DNA of 64,000 nucleotides from Humulus lupulus (taxonomy: Eukaryota; Streptophyta; Magnoliopsida; Rosales; Cannabaceae): contig NC_084793.1 in NCBI RefSeq assembly GCF_963169125.1, positions 139,478,297 to 139,542,296 on the forward strand. Direction: 5' to 3'. Position 1 is the first letter of the stretch. Every line of letters begins with the position of its first letter. A program made the translations under genes and the position numbers. Positions 1-10,967 of this stretch are shown piece by piece. The notes beneath the pieces are model-generated. The model ran no database searches. It was not told the DNA's origin and saw only the letters and a program-made list of their open reading frames with translations.

Positions 1-700
1 TACCTAAATGAATAGTATTTCTTTATATGTAGTGAAATACTATTCATCAAGCTATAAATATTTTATTATTTTTTTATAAACTTTTGTATATATATGAGTG
101 TGATACTATTATTTTAATTATTTTATTTCTTAAAATAAATAAAATATTTTTAAAAATATAATATATAAATAATGTAAAGAAGTAGATGTATGGTATAATG
201 TAAAAGTTTTGAGGTAAATTATAAAAATGTATGTTTTTGTGATATATTTTGTACTACACTTTCTTTATAATATTTAGCTAAAACACATAAAAATATCTTC
301 GATCAGCTCCTTTATACATATATTTATAATAGCTATGCACAAACTCCAATTAATCTATATCTACATTTACATAATATTTACATATCCTTTATATAATATT
401 TTAATATTTTTTTTATAACTTTTCTCTCTCTATTTAGTATATATTTATTATTATTTTTTTCAATTATTTTATTTTACTTTAAGTAATAAAATATGTTTAA
501 AGATATAATATTTAAATGATGTAAAGAAATATATAGAGAAGCTGATATATGGTATAATGTAAAACTTAGATGTAAAATAAAAAAATGTGTGTTTTGATGA
601 GGTATTTTAAAGGATGGAGTAGAGCACCCAATGTAAGTGCTCTAAGCAAGTTTTCTGTTTTGAGTAATTTTGGCATGTTTAGAACCAAGGTTTAAACAAA
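1..700. repeat. AT-rich intergenic DNA with a diverged direct duplication
   Basis: No gene is visible. A unit at about 50-262 is repeated in diverged form at about 392-615. Shared landmarks are a T-rich opening, AATAAAATAT, a 'gatgtaaagaa' segment, 'atggtataatgtaaaa' and an A-rich stretch ending 'aaaatgtgtgtttt'. A short hairpin lies at 10-44 (GAATAGTATTTC and its inverse). The right unit runs into 'gagcacccaatgtaagtgctcta' at about 623-645, a style of end seen in plant MITEs. No clean terminal repeat or target duplication was found, so the element type stays open. Confidence 0.5.
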
Positions 701-1290
701 AAAATTTAGAGTAGAAATGTGTAAAAATGGAGTTTTTCTAGTAATGGGGGAGGGGGGGTTCGTGTAGCTTAAGAAATAGGGTTTTGGTTTAGGATTTAAA
801 CACATGAATCCCGAAAACATTACCTTTTCGGGTGACTGCCAAATTTTTCCCTAAAAATCTGAGATTTTTGTAAGCTGGTTTTAACCGTCCCCACTCTCGC
901 GTGGGTACACCCTCAATGCTCAAAATTTTCAATAGTGGGAATGACATCCGAGTTAATCTCGCCCTTTCAAGCCTTCAGTCTCAATTGAGGCAATCTTGTT
1001 ATCTCGAGCTTTTGATCTTGAGTTATCAAAGTTATAATCTCCATATGATTTTCTATATGATGGGCCCTCATCTTTTTCTTCATTGTTAGATGTCGCAGTA
1101 CTTTGAGAATCGGTGGGGGCCCGAGTTCACAATCCCTTATCACCCATCAACACCCAGCCCTAAATCACCTTTCACTCAAAACCAGTGACTAATCTGCGAG
1201 AACAGAGAGAGGTGTGAGCAAGAAGACATACGAGACAGATTTCGACATCAAATATACGAGGTCAAAGAGAGAAAGAGGAAGAGACTCCGA
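700..1290. other. Non-coding left margin of the Tat-type element
   Basis: No coding sequence is supported. It includes a G-rich run at about 746-758 and leads into the plus-strand accessory gene, so it may hold that gene's promoter and leader or the 3' untranslated part of the Tat element. A copy of the Tat LTR (compare 35847-36593) was looked for here by eye and not found. The true left edge of the element is therefore unknown. Confidence 0.35.
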
Positions 1291-3810
1291 GTGGCGGCTT
1301 ATCATGATCAGGACCCTAAGATCAGACTTATTCCCTTAGATCCCAAGCTTAAAGTAGCAGTCGCCTTTCCATCTGGTACCCTATCATTTACCATAATGGA
1401 GGACTCTTCATCTCATCTGTCCACCTCCCGAATTCTCTCAATCCCCACCTCGAAGGAGGAATTTTTCAAAGCTGAGCACTACTGGAGCTCTGTCACTTCC
1501 ATCGGCCATATATTCGATCTGTTGTCCTACAACCTCAAATGAAAGGTTCTGCTATGCCCTGGGAGATGGAAATCCTGACCGTAAAATCAAGCTTGCTGCC
1601 TAGAGTCGTGAGCACATGAGGACTGGGGCTCTGCTACCCTTGAAGACATACTTCAAGAATTTCTTGGACTACGTCGGTCTTGCCCCCTTCCCACTCCAGA
1701 CCAACTCTTTCAGGATATTTTCAGCCTTCAGGTTGTTGTACCACGAAATGAAATAGGATGACCCTTCAACACATGAGATATTGTATCTCTTTTTCCTCAA
1801 GAGTAACCCTTCGCGAGCTCGTGGAGAAGATGGCTTCTATTACTTATCAAGCTATCCAAAGGAGAAACGGTTATTTGAGGATATCCAAACCATCCTCCAA
1901 ACTTCAAGACCACACTCTTCTAGATGGATGGGCTCGCTCCTTCCCAATTATATTCCTTCCAACGCATCTGTAAGTACTTCAATACGTTTTTTCCATTTTT
2001 TTTAATGATCAAGCACGAAATATTCACAATATTCTTTCCTGCGACCAACTACCACCGCCCCACTCCAACGAAATCTATGACAGAACACAAGGCAGCCATT
2101 CTCCAGCTTCCCTATGTTTGACGGTTCCTGACCTACTTCCACGGATGACTTGGGGATTCAAAAATATCAGAGGCAGGAAGATGTACCAATCCCCACGACT
2201 AAGCTCCTGCAAAGGAGGAGGACCTTAGGCTCGCAATTCCGTGCCACTGCCACCCGTCATTATAATCGAGTCATTTCGGGAAACGAAGCCCATGACGAGG
2301 CCTCAACAAGATCCTCTGATGGAGGTAAAATTGTGTTGGACCACTCCATGTGGTCTCCATCAATGCTTGAACACGAGCTTGACGTGTTGGTCGTGTGCGA
2401 AGAACCTGGAGATAATTTCTTAGCATGGTCAATGGTGGCCCTTAGAGTTCGTAGGTTCGATAGTTGGTTAGGTCAATACCAGACTATGTATAGCTGAAGC
2501 GAAGTCTGGGATGGGGTAGCTGTTCAATATGGGACTAACGTGTATAGGGACCTTTCGAGACTATCCCCCACCTATAAAGGGGAATTTCTTAGTCTCTGAG
2601 CTCAAGCTCGGTCGAGAGTACTAGTTAGGTTTCTATTATCTTTGAGTCTTGTTTCTTACAATATCTCCTGTTCGATTATTCATGTACAATCTTTATGTTT
2701 TTCAGGTGACATGGACTCAGACTTAGATAACGTACTCAACAGGCCTATGGCCTTGATCAAAGTGGTCCCTCCGGCCTTGGTTCCCCTGGATCCCAATCAT
2801 GTTGCAGAAATTGCAACATCTTCTAAGGTCAAGCCAAATAAAGTTACTGAGCTTGCGGCGCCTCCCAAAATTGTGCCTCTCCCTACTAGCCAAACGATCC
2901 AAAAAATTCATGGAGCCAAAATGAGGAAGGCCCAGGCTCCTATGCGTGAACGATTCCTGTCAATCTCGACTCATGTACCTGAGTTTGTGATTGATAGTGC
3001 GGTTGGGACCCATGGAGTCAACCTGGGCTCTGACACTTTAACTCGCGTGGGTCAAAGTATCAGCCACCTCGAGGCCCCTAAGTGGGAATTTATGATGTCC
3101 TGTCGAGATGCCAACACTCTTTTCGACAAGGATGGTGAGCTGCTCTCCTCGATTAGTTATTTTCGCTCTAAGTTTCTTATTCTGTACTAACTTTGGCTTG
3201 TGCTTTGCTGACCTGTGTTTATTTTTTTATGTAGGCATTTGTATCCTTTGTTCAACACAACTTCTTGTTGAATGACAAGGTTGCTGCAAGTAGAGCGCTT
3301 GTGTAGGAAGCTCGAGATGGCCAGCTAAATCTCGAGGACGATTTCAAAGCAGCTCAGCTAGAAGTTGCAGCAAGGGATGCAACAATTCAGAAAGTCTCCA
3401 AGCTTGATTCGAGGCTGGAGGCAACTTTGAAAGATGTCCAAAAGATTCTCGAACTTGAATCAAATATGGAAGAAACCTTGAAGGAGATCGAGGCCAGGGG
3501 CTCCGAGATCAAGGAGATTCAAGGACTCAAAGCCAAGCTGGAAGAGGAGAAGAAGATGGCCTTTGAAGTTATCAAGGGTGAGAAGGCTCATCTTCTTAAG
3601 GAGTTCACGACCAAAAAGGATCGTGTCGTAGACATGGCGATGTACCGAATTTGGGTCAACAATCCCAACCTCGACACTAGCTTCCTTGCCAATCTAGAGA
3701 CCGACTTCATTGCGAAATGGTAAGCTCGACTTGAGGAGGAAAAGGCCATGCTCAAGGCTGAGGAGGCAGCAGAGGCTTCTAGGGCTACACCTGGAGAGCC
3801 ATCCAACCAT
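1291..3810 (+). pseudogene. Antisense accessory gene of the Tat element (gypsy-type transposon domain plus coiled coil), broken
   Basis: Fragments in different frames form one decayed gene. At 1291-1542 is an N-terminal part, and at about 1549-2000 a segment with 'LPLKTYFKNFLDYVGLAPF' and 'SFRIFSAFRLLYHEM', resembling the plant domain called 'putative gypsy type transposon' (from memory PF04195). The stretch 2708-3190 is a Pro/Lys-rich linker. After an intron-like gap (GT at 3135, AG at 3233) the region 3235-3810 encodes a Glu/Lys-rich coiled coil, with stops at about 3304 and 3721. It is opposite in sense to gag-pol, as in Retand/Grande-type elements. Its role is not established for the family. 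As written, the spliced frame is off by one, consistent with decay or a different splice site. Confidence 0.7.
2500..2707 (+). other. Intron- or promoter-like gap in the antisense gene
   Basis: This spacer between coding pieces contains 'cctataaagg' at about 2570-2579, a TATA-like motif, and ends in 'gtttttcag' directly before an ATG-containing coding stretch at 2710. It could be an intron (AG acceptor at 2704-2705) or the promoter and leader of the second part. The sequence does not decide between them. Confidence 0.3.
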
Positions 3811-4381
3811 TAAGCCAAGATTATGGGCTGCGACCCATTACAATTTTTGTAATTATATATTTTTTTTGTGCCCTTGGGGAAATGACAATTTATAGCTCGA
3901 TTTAGAGCTATTTAATTATCCTACGAATTTATACCAATAGTAATTTTTTGTGCTTTCAACTTTCTAGTTCGAAAATTTTTATGCACTTTGTTTAACCTTT
4001 AGCTTTTTGCCTTAATATTATGTACTATATTTCTATATCAAAATATTTCGAGCACGTTATTATTATGGACCTGTTTTTATACTTGTTTATTCATACAAAT
4101 ATTTATTGGATTTAAGTTGGAATTTCAATACATTCATGCATACTTTTTTCGAAAAATCCACGACCGACTTCGTTATTGTCAAGGTCGAACATTACTTTTA
4201 CCATATATTTGAAAAATACTTAATTGGCATGTAATATTGTTAGTCTAGTTATATTTTTCTTTTCTAATTACTTTTCCTCATCCTTATGTATGGCCTCGAG
4301 GTTGCGAGGTCGAAACTTGTTTGGAAAAAATTTCCAGCTCTATTTTCGAGTTATAGTTTACAGTTGCTTTATCTAGAATTC
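3811..4381. other. Non-coding spacer of the Tat element, left of the solo LTR
   Basis: AT-rich sequence follows the antisense gene's stop. It continues at 6851 after the solo LTR is removed, where the duplicated AATTC (4377-4381 and 6851-6855) marks the joint. No open frame is supported. It probably includes the antisense gene's 3' untranslated region. Confidence 0.6.
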
Positions 4382-4990
4382 TGCAACGCCCTACTACCTT
4401 AGAGTCATTACTAAGTGAGTTTGAAATGTGCAATTAACTCGCTAAATGAGGTTTTTAGAACAAAAATGTGATTAAACAAAAGTCAAGGCTGTAATCTTGG
4501 AAAATACTCTATTTCATTGAAAATTTCAAGTGTCTTACGTTTGGGATCCCAAAATAAGGTTTATAAAATATTTACAACTCAAAATGGTTTTATAGATCAT
4601 TAACCATCAAAATCACAGTTCAATACAGCCATTTCTCAAAATGCCCCCAACCAAAGCAATCGAGCTGGCCAAACATGTACGCGCCGCCTCACGCTCTCCG
4701 TACTCATGGCTGGTTGACTTTTTCTTTGCCCTTACCTGCAACACAGAGCACCCGTGAGCCGAAGCACAGCAAGAAAACCCATACAGCACATAACATATGC
4801 ATATTATATAACCATTATATCAGATAATCCACAGATAAACAAATAGTCCATCAGACTAAACATATACGGCCATGTCGTCCCAGAAGCATTACCAAAGTCT
4901 GGGATCTCAGTCCTCACCGTAAGGATATCCCATGTATCCATTGGGGTCTCACCATAACATCACACACTCCGCGTGCCAAATGTTACTCAC

Positions 4991-5108
4991 GGTCCCATTG
5001 CCGTTCTCGGCCTTCGCTGTTCTCGGCCCTTTGCCGTTCTCGGCTCCTTGCCGTTCCCGGCTCCTTGCCGTTCCCGGCTCCTTGCTGTTCTCGGCTCCTA
5101 TGCCGTTC
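4991..5108. repeat. 17-bp minisatellite, 7 copies
   Basis: The unit CGGCTCCTTGCCGTTCC repeats with small changes at 4991, 5008, 5024, 5041, 5058, 5075 and 5092. One unit is 16 bp and the rest 17. The two copies at 5041 and 5058 are identical. It sits in the solo LTR and is not seen in the other family A LTRs here, so it is a local expansion. Confidence 0.9.
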
Positions 5109-5512
5109 ATTCAACCATAATCACATATAGCATAATTTCAATAATATTCAAACATATAATAGTTCAATCAAGGGATACGCCCTAACATGCAATTCATTCT
5201 AGGGTCGTTCCCTGCAACAACACTACGGGCCCATGCCCTGCTCTACGGGTACTACAGTTTTCTTACCTGTATCCCGAGCTTCTCAATGCACCAAAGTCAC
5301 GAGCACGGTCCTCTAACCCGAGCCTCTCCGAAAACCTAGTCACAACACATATAAAAAACTCTTTAGTAATAACCAATCCAAAACCATTTCCCGGGACCAA
5401 TCCCGTACTCTCGAGACCTCAAATTTTCCAAAACTATATAACGGAAGCATCCCTCGAGCCCCCGGGGCAAAAGCCCTAAAATGCAAAATTTCCCTGCCCA
5501 GAAAATAGCCTA

Positions 5513-5613
5513 GCGCCGTGGCACTTCCCTTTGAGGGTCGCGGCGCCCAGAAACTTCCCTGGTTCTGGTGCAACCTTGCGCTGTGGCGCCAAAGAACAGG
5601 GCCGCGGCGCCCC
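5513..5613. repeat. GC-rich palindrome-like block in the solo LTR
   Basis: Four variants of a GCGCC-GYGGC theme lie about 25-35 bp apart: 'gcgccgtggc' (5513), 'ggtcgcggcgccc' (about 5537), 'gcgctgtggcgcc' (about 5578) and 'gggccgcggcgcccc' (about 5599). The surrounding DNA is AT-rich. Comparable blocks recur in other LTRs of the window. Confidence 0.7.
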
Positions 5614-6850
5614 TACGCGAACCCAGAATTTTGGGTTTTCCCCTGCATTTTCTCCGAGCCAAAACACCTCCAATTCAATCCAAACACATACCTAAACCCC
5701 AAAACCAATTTAAAACCATAAATGAATCATCTAACAACCTATAAACACCAACAACCAGCTCAATTACACAATCACACTCACAATCCACACTTTGATTTAA
5801 GATTTCAGAAACTTAAACCATAGCTTTTAAAACTTAAACCAAGGCTTGAAAAATGTAAACCATGCCTCAATATTCTTAAACCACACCAGAAACAAAAATT
5901 CAAAGATGCTTAGAACTCTTACCTCAATCAATAATTTAGCTTTGAACTCTCTCCAATTCCAGCTTCAAGTCAATCCCTCTTGATTACCAAGCTGAATTCC
6001 CATGCAAACCAGCCACAACTCTCTTTCAATTTTCATGCTCACTTTCTAAAAATCAAGCTTAAAACTTAAACAAAACAGGGGATAAATTCTTACCTCTGAA
6101 TAACCCTTGGCCTGAGTTTGATTTTACACCCTTAAGCTCTTCACTAGCCTCAAAGAACTCAGCTCACTTCCTCTTCCACTTTGCCTTCTAGGTTCTTAGG
6201 TTTCTTTTTCCTTCTTAGTTCCTCTAGCCAACCAAAGCTTAACTTCAGTCACACTTAGCATAAAGTATCGTGAATGTTCATTTCCCTCAGCTGAAGGTTT
6301 CTATATCCTGCCAAAAGACCATTTTACCCCTCCATGTAATTTCTTTCCTAACTAAACCTCAAGGGCATTTTTTTGACATTTCACCTTCCTTACAATTCTA
6401 CCATTTTCCTCATCTAAATTTGTTACTCTTGATAGTTACCAATGATCACTCAAGTTACTCAATTACCACTAACCATTAACTCACAAACTCAAGTTATAAA
6501 ATTCCCAAAATACCCCTAGGCTCCTCCCGAGCCGGGTATTTAATCTCGTTGTGACTTTTAAACTAATTGGCTTCCTAGGACCGTCTCGGCACATTCATCA
6601 CAATTATATCACCACTCACGCGTGGTACTAATCATATTACACAATTATTACATTTATGCCCTCAACGGGCTAAGATTACCAATTTACCCATAACAAACAA
6701 ACGGGGCCCACATGCATATTTATTCCACCTAAACATGAATTCTAATCACATATTCATTAAAGCTCATATATTAACATGTTAACTCACTTATTGCCCTCCA
6801 GACACGCTAATCAAGGTCCTAAACCTTATTAGCAAATATGGGATGTTACA

Positions 6851-7340
6851 AATTCCAACTTTTTATGGTCAGTTAGGTTTTGCTAGTTTGTTCCAGGCTT
6901 GTTCAGCTTGCGTGTTATGTTAATGATCCATACACTTATTACTTTTTTCATGTCGGGTTAATAATCCAGACATTTTTAGTTCGCGTGTTTGGTTAATGAT
7001 CCATACACTTATTACTTTCTTAGTGTCGGGTTGATAATCCAGACATTGCCATTAGAGTTATTTTTATTTGTGTTATATTTTTTCGACCCTATGGTATGAT
7101 TTTATACCACGTATGCCCCCTTAATATCCTATGATTGTGATCTTAGGTTATTGAATTTTGAGGGTTTGCAAAAAAGTATAACAAATTAAAAAAAATACAA
7201 TTTTTGAAGGAAATTCAATACTTTATTAATTAAAAGCAAAAAATCCAAACACATGCTTGGTTAAAATGAAAACACCAATCCTATATTACTGGTAATAAGG
7301 TCGTATATGTTCACCATTCCAAGCTCGAAGAACCAATCCT
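6851..7340. repeat. Tat spacer with a 73-bp direct repeat
   Basis: This continues the Tat spacer after the solo LTR. A 73-bp unit is repeated in tandem: 'gcgtgttatgttaatgatcc' starts at 6910 and 'gcgtgtttggttaatgatcc' at 6983, each followed by a 'tgtcgggttRataatccagacat' element, ending near 7050. No coding is seen until the integrase C-terminus at about 7345 on the minus strand. Confidence 0.75.
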
Positions 7341-7344
7341 CCAT

Positions 7345-7640
7345 TTAGCCTCGCCAACTTGGATACTCTAGGTCGAATAATGGACTCGATTTGATATGGT
7401 CCCTCCCAATTAGGACCAAGTATCCCAGGAGATGGGTCTCACGTGGCCAAAAATACTCGCCTGGCACCAAGTCTCCCAGTCCAAATTTCCTATCTCGGAC
7501 TTTATTGTTAAAATATCTAGTAGCCCATTGCTGGTATGCAACATTTTTCAACTGGGCTTCATCCCATCTTCATTCAATGAAGTCCAGACTTTCTTCGAGC
7601 TGGGATTGGTTCGAGGCCAAATCATATGCATCGAGCCTTA
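7345..7640 (-). pseudogene. Tat integrase C-terminal region (decayed)
   Basis: Minus-strand residues include 'RYFNNKVRDRKFGLGDLV', the typical segment after the gypsy integrase core where substrate DNA is thought to be contacted. A stop ends the frame at 7345, and it is out of frame with the core domain upstream, so a frameshift lies near 7550-7650. There is no clear chromodomain, as expected for Tat elements. Confidence 0.7.
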
Positions 7641-7651
7641 TAGTTGGGATT

Positions 7652-8490
7652 TCAACCTTGATAGGCAACATGACCTCCATAAGCCAGGGAGAAGGGGGTA
7701 TGCCTTGTTGAAGTTCTTGCCGTGGTTCTATAAGCCCACAAGACTCGAGGCAGCTCCTCTGGCCATCTCCCCTTTGCTTCTTCTAACCTTTTCTTCATGG
7801 AACTCTTTAAAGTCTTATTGACTGCTTCGACCTGGCCATTTGCCTTGGGATGGGCCACGGAGGAAAATCTTTCTATTATCCCATTTTTTTCACAAAAATG
7901 TGTAAACAAATCACTGTCGAACTGGGTCCCATTATCTGATACTATCTTCCTAGGCATCCCATATCTGCAGATGATGCTTTTTACTACAAAATCTAGGATT
8001 TTCTTCGAGGTAATCCACTGCAATCCATTTTGTGAAATAATCCATTGCGACTACAACATACCTTACTCCACCTTTTCCCGTTGGCAAGAAGCCTATGAGG
8101 TCAATTCCTCATATCGCGAATGGCCATGGGGAGCTCATCATGGTAAGCTCGATGGGTGGAGCTCGCGATGTTGAGGCAAACCATTGACATTTATCACAGC
8201 ATTTTACGTACTTGAACGAGCCTGCCTTGATTGTTGGCCAGAAGTACCCTTGCCTAATCACCTTTTTTGACAAACTACGCCCCCCCAGTGTGATCTCCAC
8301 AAAATCCCTCATGAATTTCTTCGAAAATACTTTTTTGCTTCAGGAGGAATTGCACACCTAAGTAATGGCATAGAGTACCCTCTTCTATACAATTTTCTCT
8401 CCATGATGGTATATCATTGTATTTGGTACATAAGCTTTCTAGCCTTGTTCTGGTCTGTTGGGAGAACTCTGGTTTCGAGGTAGTCAAATA
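7652..8490 (-). pseudogene. Tat integrase: zinc-binding HHCC and catalytic core (frameshifted)
   Basis: Reading the minus strand, 8487-8275 contains 'HEGFCGDHTGG' (the two His). Then 8312-8109 has 'KKVIRQGYFWPTIKA' and 'KCCDKCQWF' (the two Cys). Then 8023-7652 has 'MPRKIVSDNGTQFDS' (second catalytic Asp) and 'PKANGQVEAVNKTL' (catalytic Glu), followed by 'RVLWAYRTTARTSTRHTPF'. These are the domains of a gypsy integrase, which joins new cDNA to the chromosome. The pieces lie in different frames, so no functional enzyme can be made. Confidence 0.85.
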
Positions 8491-8629
8491 TTTGGGTCAT
8501 CCAGGTGGGTTTCGAGTCGATCATATGTACATCTTCTTCATCAGGCTCGGTTATACTCGGGGTCGGCAGAAATTCTACTAGAACCACGTTGAGTTCATCA
8601 GCTTCGTTAGTCATGGCGAGCCTAGCCAA

Positions 8630-9121
8630 TGCGTTTGCATTTGAATTTTGCTATCGGGGGACTTGTTCTATAGCGTGGAACTCAAACCCTCCAAGTGCTT
8701 CTTTTACCTTCTCGAGGTAAGTGAAAATTTTTATACCTCGAGCCTAATATTCACCCAGGACTTGGTTAACAACTAGTTGTGAGTCGCTATAGCAGTGTAT
8801 GGCCTTTGCCTTGAGCTCGATGGCTATTCAAAGTCCTGCTCATAATGCCTCGTATTCAGCCTCGTTGTTTGATGCCTCGAAGCCAAACCTTAGCGCCGAG
8901 TGGAAGCGATTTCTCGTTGCACTGATTAGAATAATCCCTGCCCTCGATCCATTTTCATTGGAGGATCCATTGACATAAAGTCTCCACAGCTCGGGGGCAG
9001 GGGTTACGACTTCCTCGTTTGAGATCCCTGTGCATTCGACAATGAAATTTCCAGAGCCTATCCTTTGATCGTTGTTTTGGGATGATAAGTAATCTCGAAT
9101 TTTCCAAGCTCGATAGCCCAC
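8630..9121 (-). pseudogene. Second (archaeal-type) RNase H domain of the Tat element
   Basis: Minus-strand 9121-8840 contains 'ELWRLYVNGSSNENGSRAGI' and 'FGFEASNNEAEYEAL', the pattern of the extra RNase H of Tat-lineage pol. The first catalytic Asp of the usual DGSSN motif is Asn here (NGSSN), a predicted inactivating change. The remaining domain continues towards 8630 in broken frames. Its presence separates this element from the chromoviruses in the same window. Confidence 0.8.
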
Positions 9122-9515
9122 TTAAACAGTCTTCTGGACGCCTTAGGCTTTGATAACACCTGCCTCAATGGCTGGTTAGTTAACACATGAATAGGATGTG
9201 CCTGGAAAAAGGGTCAAAGTTTTCGAGATGCGTCCACTAGGAACAATGCTAGTTTCTCCATTAATGGGTATCTCGACTCTGCCCCTAGTAATCTCTTGCT
9301 GACGTAGTATACAGGTTTTTGTACTTTCTTATCCTTCCGTACTAGTACTGTAGTAATGGTTGTGGCGAGGTATAAGTACAAAACTTCTCCTGTGATCGGT
9401 TTAGACAAGACGGTGGTTCAATGAGGTGTTTCTTAAGATTCTGAAATATGAGTTCGCACTCACCCAACCAATAAAACTTTTTGCCCCCTCTTAAAAGATT
9501 AAAGAATGGAAGGCA
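9122..9515 (-). pseudogene. Tat RT-associated RNase H (first RNase H)
   Basis: The minus-strand frame 9408-9214 includes 'YLYLATTITTVLVRKDK', 'KPVYYVSKRLLGAESRYP' and 'LMEKLALFLVDASRKL', typical of the RNase H directly after a gypsy reverse transcriptase. The region 9408-9515 joins it to RT but is out of frame. Confidence 0.8.
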
Positions 9516-10370
9516 CTAGTTTGTATATTTTGAGATAAACCTACTTAAGGCCGCCATTCGTCCAATTAAGCTCTGAACATCTTTATGTTTTTTAGGTGAG
9601 GGCATGTCTATTAAAGCCTTGATCTTGTCAGGATTAGCCTCTATACCCCGTGCATTCACTATGAACCCAAGGAACTTACCCGAAGATACTCTGAATGAGC
9701 ATTTTTGTGGGTTAAGTTTCATATTGTATTTCCAAAGTACGAAAAAACATCCAGTGAGATCATCTACATGGATATTGTAATGTTTGGATTTGAACATATT
9801 GTCAACATAAACTTCCATGTTATTCCCTATCTGCTCAGTAAACATCCTATTTACCAGCCTTTGGTATGTGGCTCCAACATTTTTGAGCCCGAAAGGCATG
9901 ACGTTGTAGCAGTACAATCCCTTATTGGTTACAAAGCTCGTATGTTCTTGCTCAAATGCATGCATGGCAATCTGGTTATATCCAGAATAAGCATCCAAGA
10001 ATGACATGATGCCATGGCCTGCAGTGGCATCAACGAGCTGGTCGATTCAAGGCAAGGGAAAGCAGTCTTTGGGGCATGCCTTGTTGAGGTATGATTAGTC
10101 AATGCAGGTTCGCCATTTGCCAAAGGGTTTTGGGACCAGAACAGGATTGGCTATCTAATTAGAATAAAAAGCATCTTGAATAAACCGATTTGTTTTTAAC
10201 CTCTCGACCTCCTCCTTTAGAGCTTTCTTTCTGTCATTGTCCATGAGCCTTCGTTTTTGTTTCTTTAGGGGGAATCTCTTATCAATATTGAGTGCATGAC
10301 TTAAAACATCCAGACTAATCACTGCCATATCCGAGTGAGACCATGCAAATATGTCCTGGTTTTCTTTCAA
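9516..10370 (-). pseudogene. Tat reverse transcriptase (frameshifted)
   Basis: Minus-strand 10370-10155 gives the approach to RT ('ENQDIFAWSHSDMAVI', 'FPLKKQKRRLMDNDRKKALK'). The fragment 10123-9929 and the frame 10007-9516 give the fingers and palm: 'MSFLDAYSGYNQIAM', 'MPFGLKNVGATYQRLVN', and 'EVYVDN' where the catalytic YVDD is expected. It continues 'KLNPQKCSFRVSSGKFLGF' and 'GIEANPDKIKALIDM'. The second active-site Asp is Asn. RT copies element RNA into DNA in cytoplasmic particles. The Asn change and the breaks near 10010 and 10150 indicate an inactive relic. Confidence 0.87.
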
Positions 10371-10385
10371 AAAGAAAGTTAATTG

Positions 10386-10967
10386 CTATCTTGCATTTTC
10401 AGAAAGATTTTTTCCTATTTTTACCAACCTTGTGGTGTCTTTCTCGTCGAGCTCTACTTCTTCAAGCTCCTCTAGTGGTTCAAGATCGACCCTTTCTTCA
10501 ACTTTGAGGTCGATTTCTTCTTCTATCTCGAAGATGAATACGACCATCTCCCAAATGACCACAAGCGTCTGTGCACTTATTTGACTTCTCCCTCTTATGG
10601 AAATGCTATAACATTCCCTTGCTGTAAGCTTGTCTCCCTTCAGCATCCCGATGCCACTAGATGTCAAGAACTTGATGGCCAAATGCCTAACAGACAATAC
10701 TGCCCCCAGCCCAATCAGGGCTGGTCTCCCGAGCAATACATTGTAGGCCAACGGGGCATCAACCACCACGAATTCCATCATCTTCATTACCGAGACTGAA
10801 TAGTCTCCCAAGGTTACAAGAAGTTCAATGGATCCCGTACAAGCAATCCCTTCCCCAGAAAATCCGTACATCATGGTTTCACAGGCTTTCAAATCTTGAA
10901 GCGTGAGTCCTATCTTTTCTAGAGTGGCTTTATAAAAGATATTAACAGAGCTCCCATTATCAATCAA
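10386..10967 (-). pseudogene. Tat aspartic protease region
   Basis: The minus-strand frame starts 'MIDNGSSVNIFYKATLEKIG', where DNGSS is the Tat form of the retroviral-type D-S/T-G active site, and continues 'NVLLGRPALIGLGAVLS' (the flap and closing strands). The C-terminal half is acidic ('EVELDEKDTTRLV') and leads towards RT. The 193-codon frame is among the longest undamaged stretches of this element. A protease of this kind would cut Gag-Pol. The upstream start is not real, because the polyprotein continues beyond the Met at 10967. Confidence 0.85.

Larger units (their letters stand above)
4382..6850 (-). mobile_element. Solo LTR, chromovirus family A, minus orientation
   Basis: In plus coordinates it begins TGCAACGCCC and ends GATGTTACA, the inverted TG...CA pair of family A LTRs. 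It is flanked by the 5-bp duplication AATTC (4377-4381, 6851-6855). Length is 2469 bp. On the minus strand it opens TGTAACATCCC, then 'taataaggtttaggaccttgatta', matching the opening of the A1 LTR at 11422. There is no internal region, so it formed by LTR-LTR recombination. It holds a 17-bp minisatellite (4991-5108) and a GC-rich palindromic block (5513-5613). Short open frames inside it are chance. Confidence 0.93.

Noticed and set aside
7391..7821. Plus-strand frames of 106-129 codons over the Tat integrase
   Set aside because: They are antisense shadows of minus-strand integrase; all recognisable motifs are on the minus strand.
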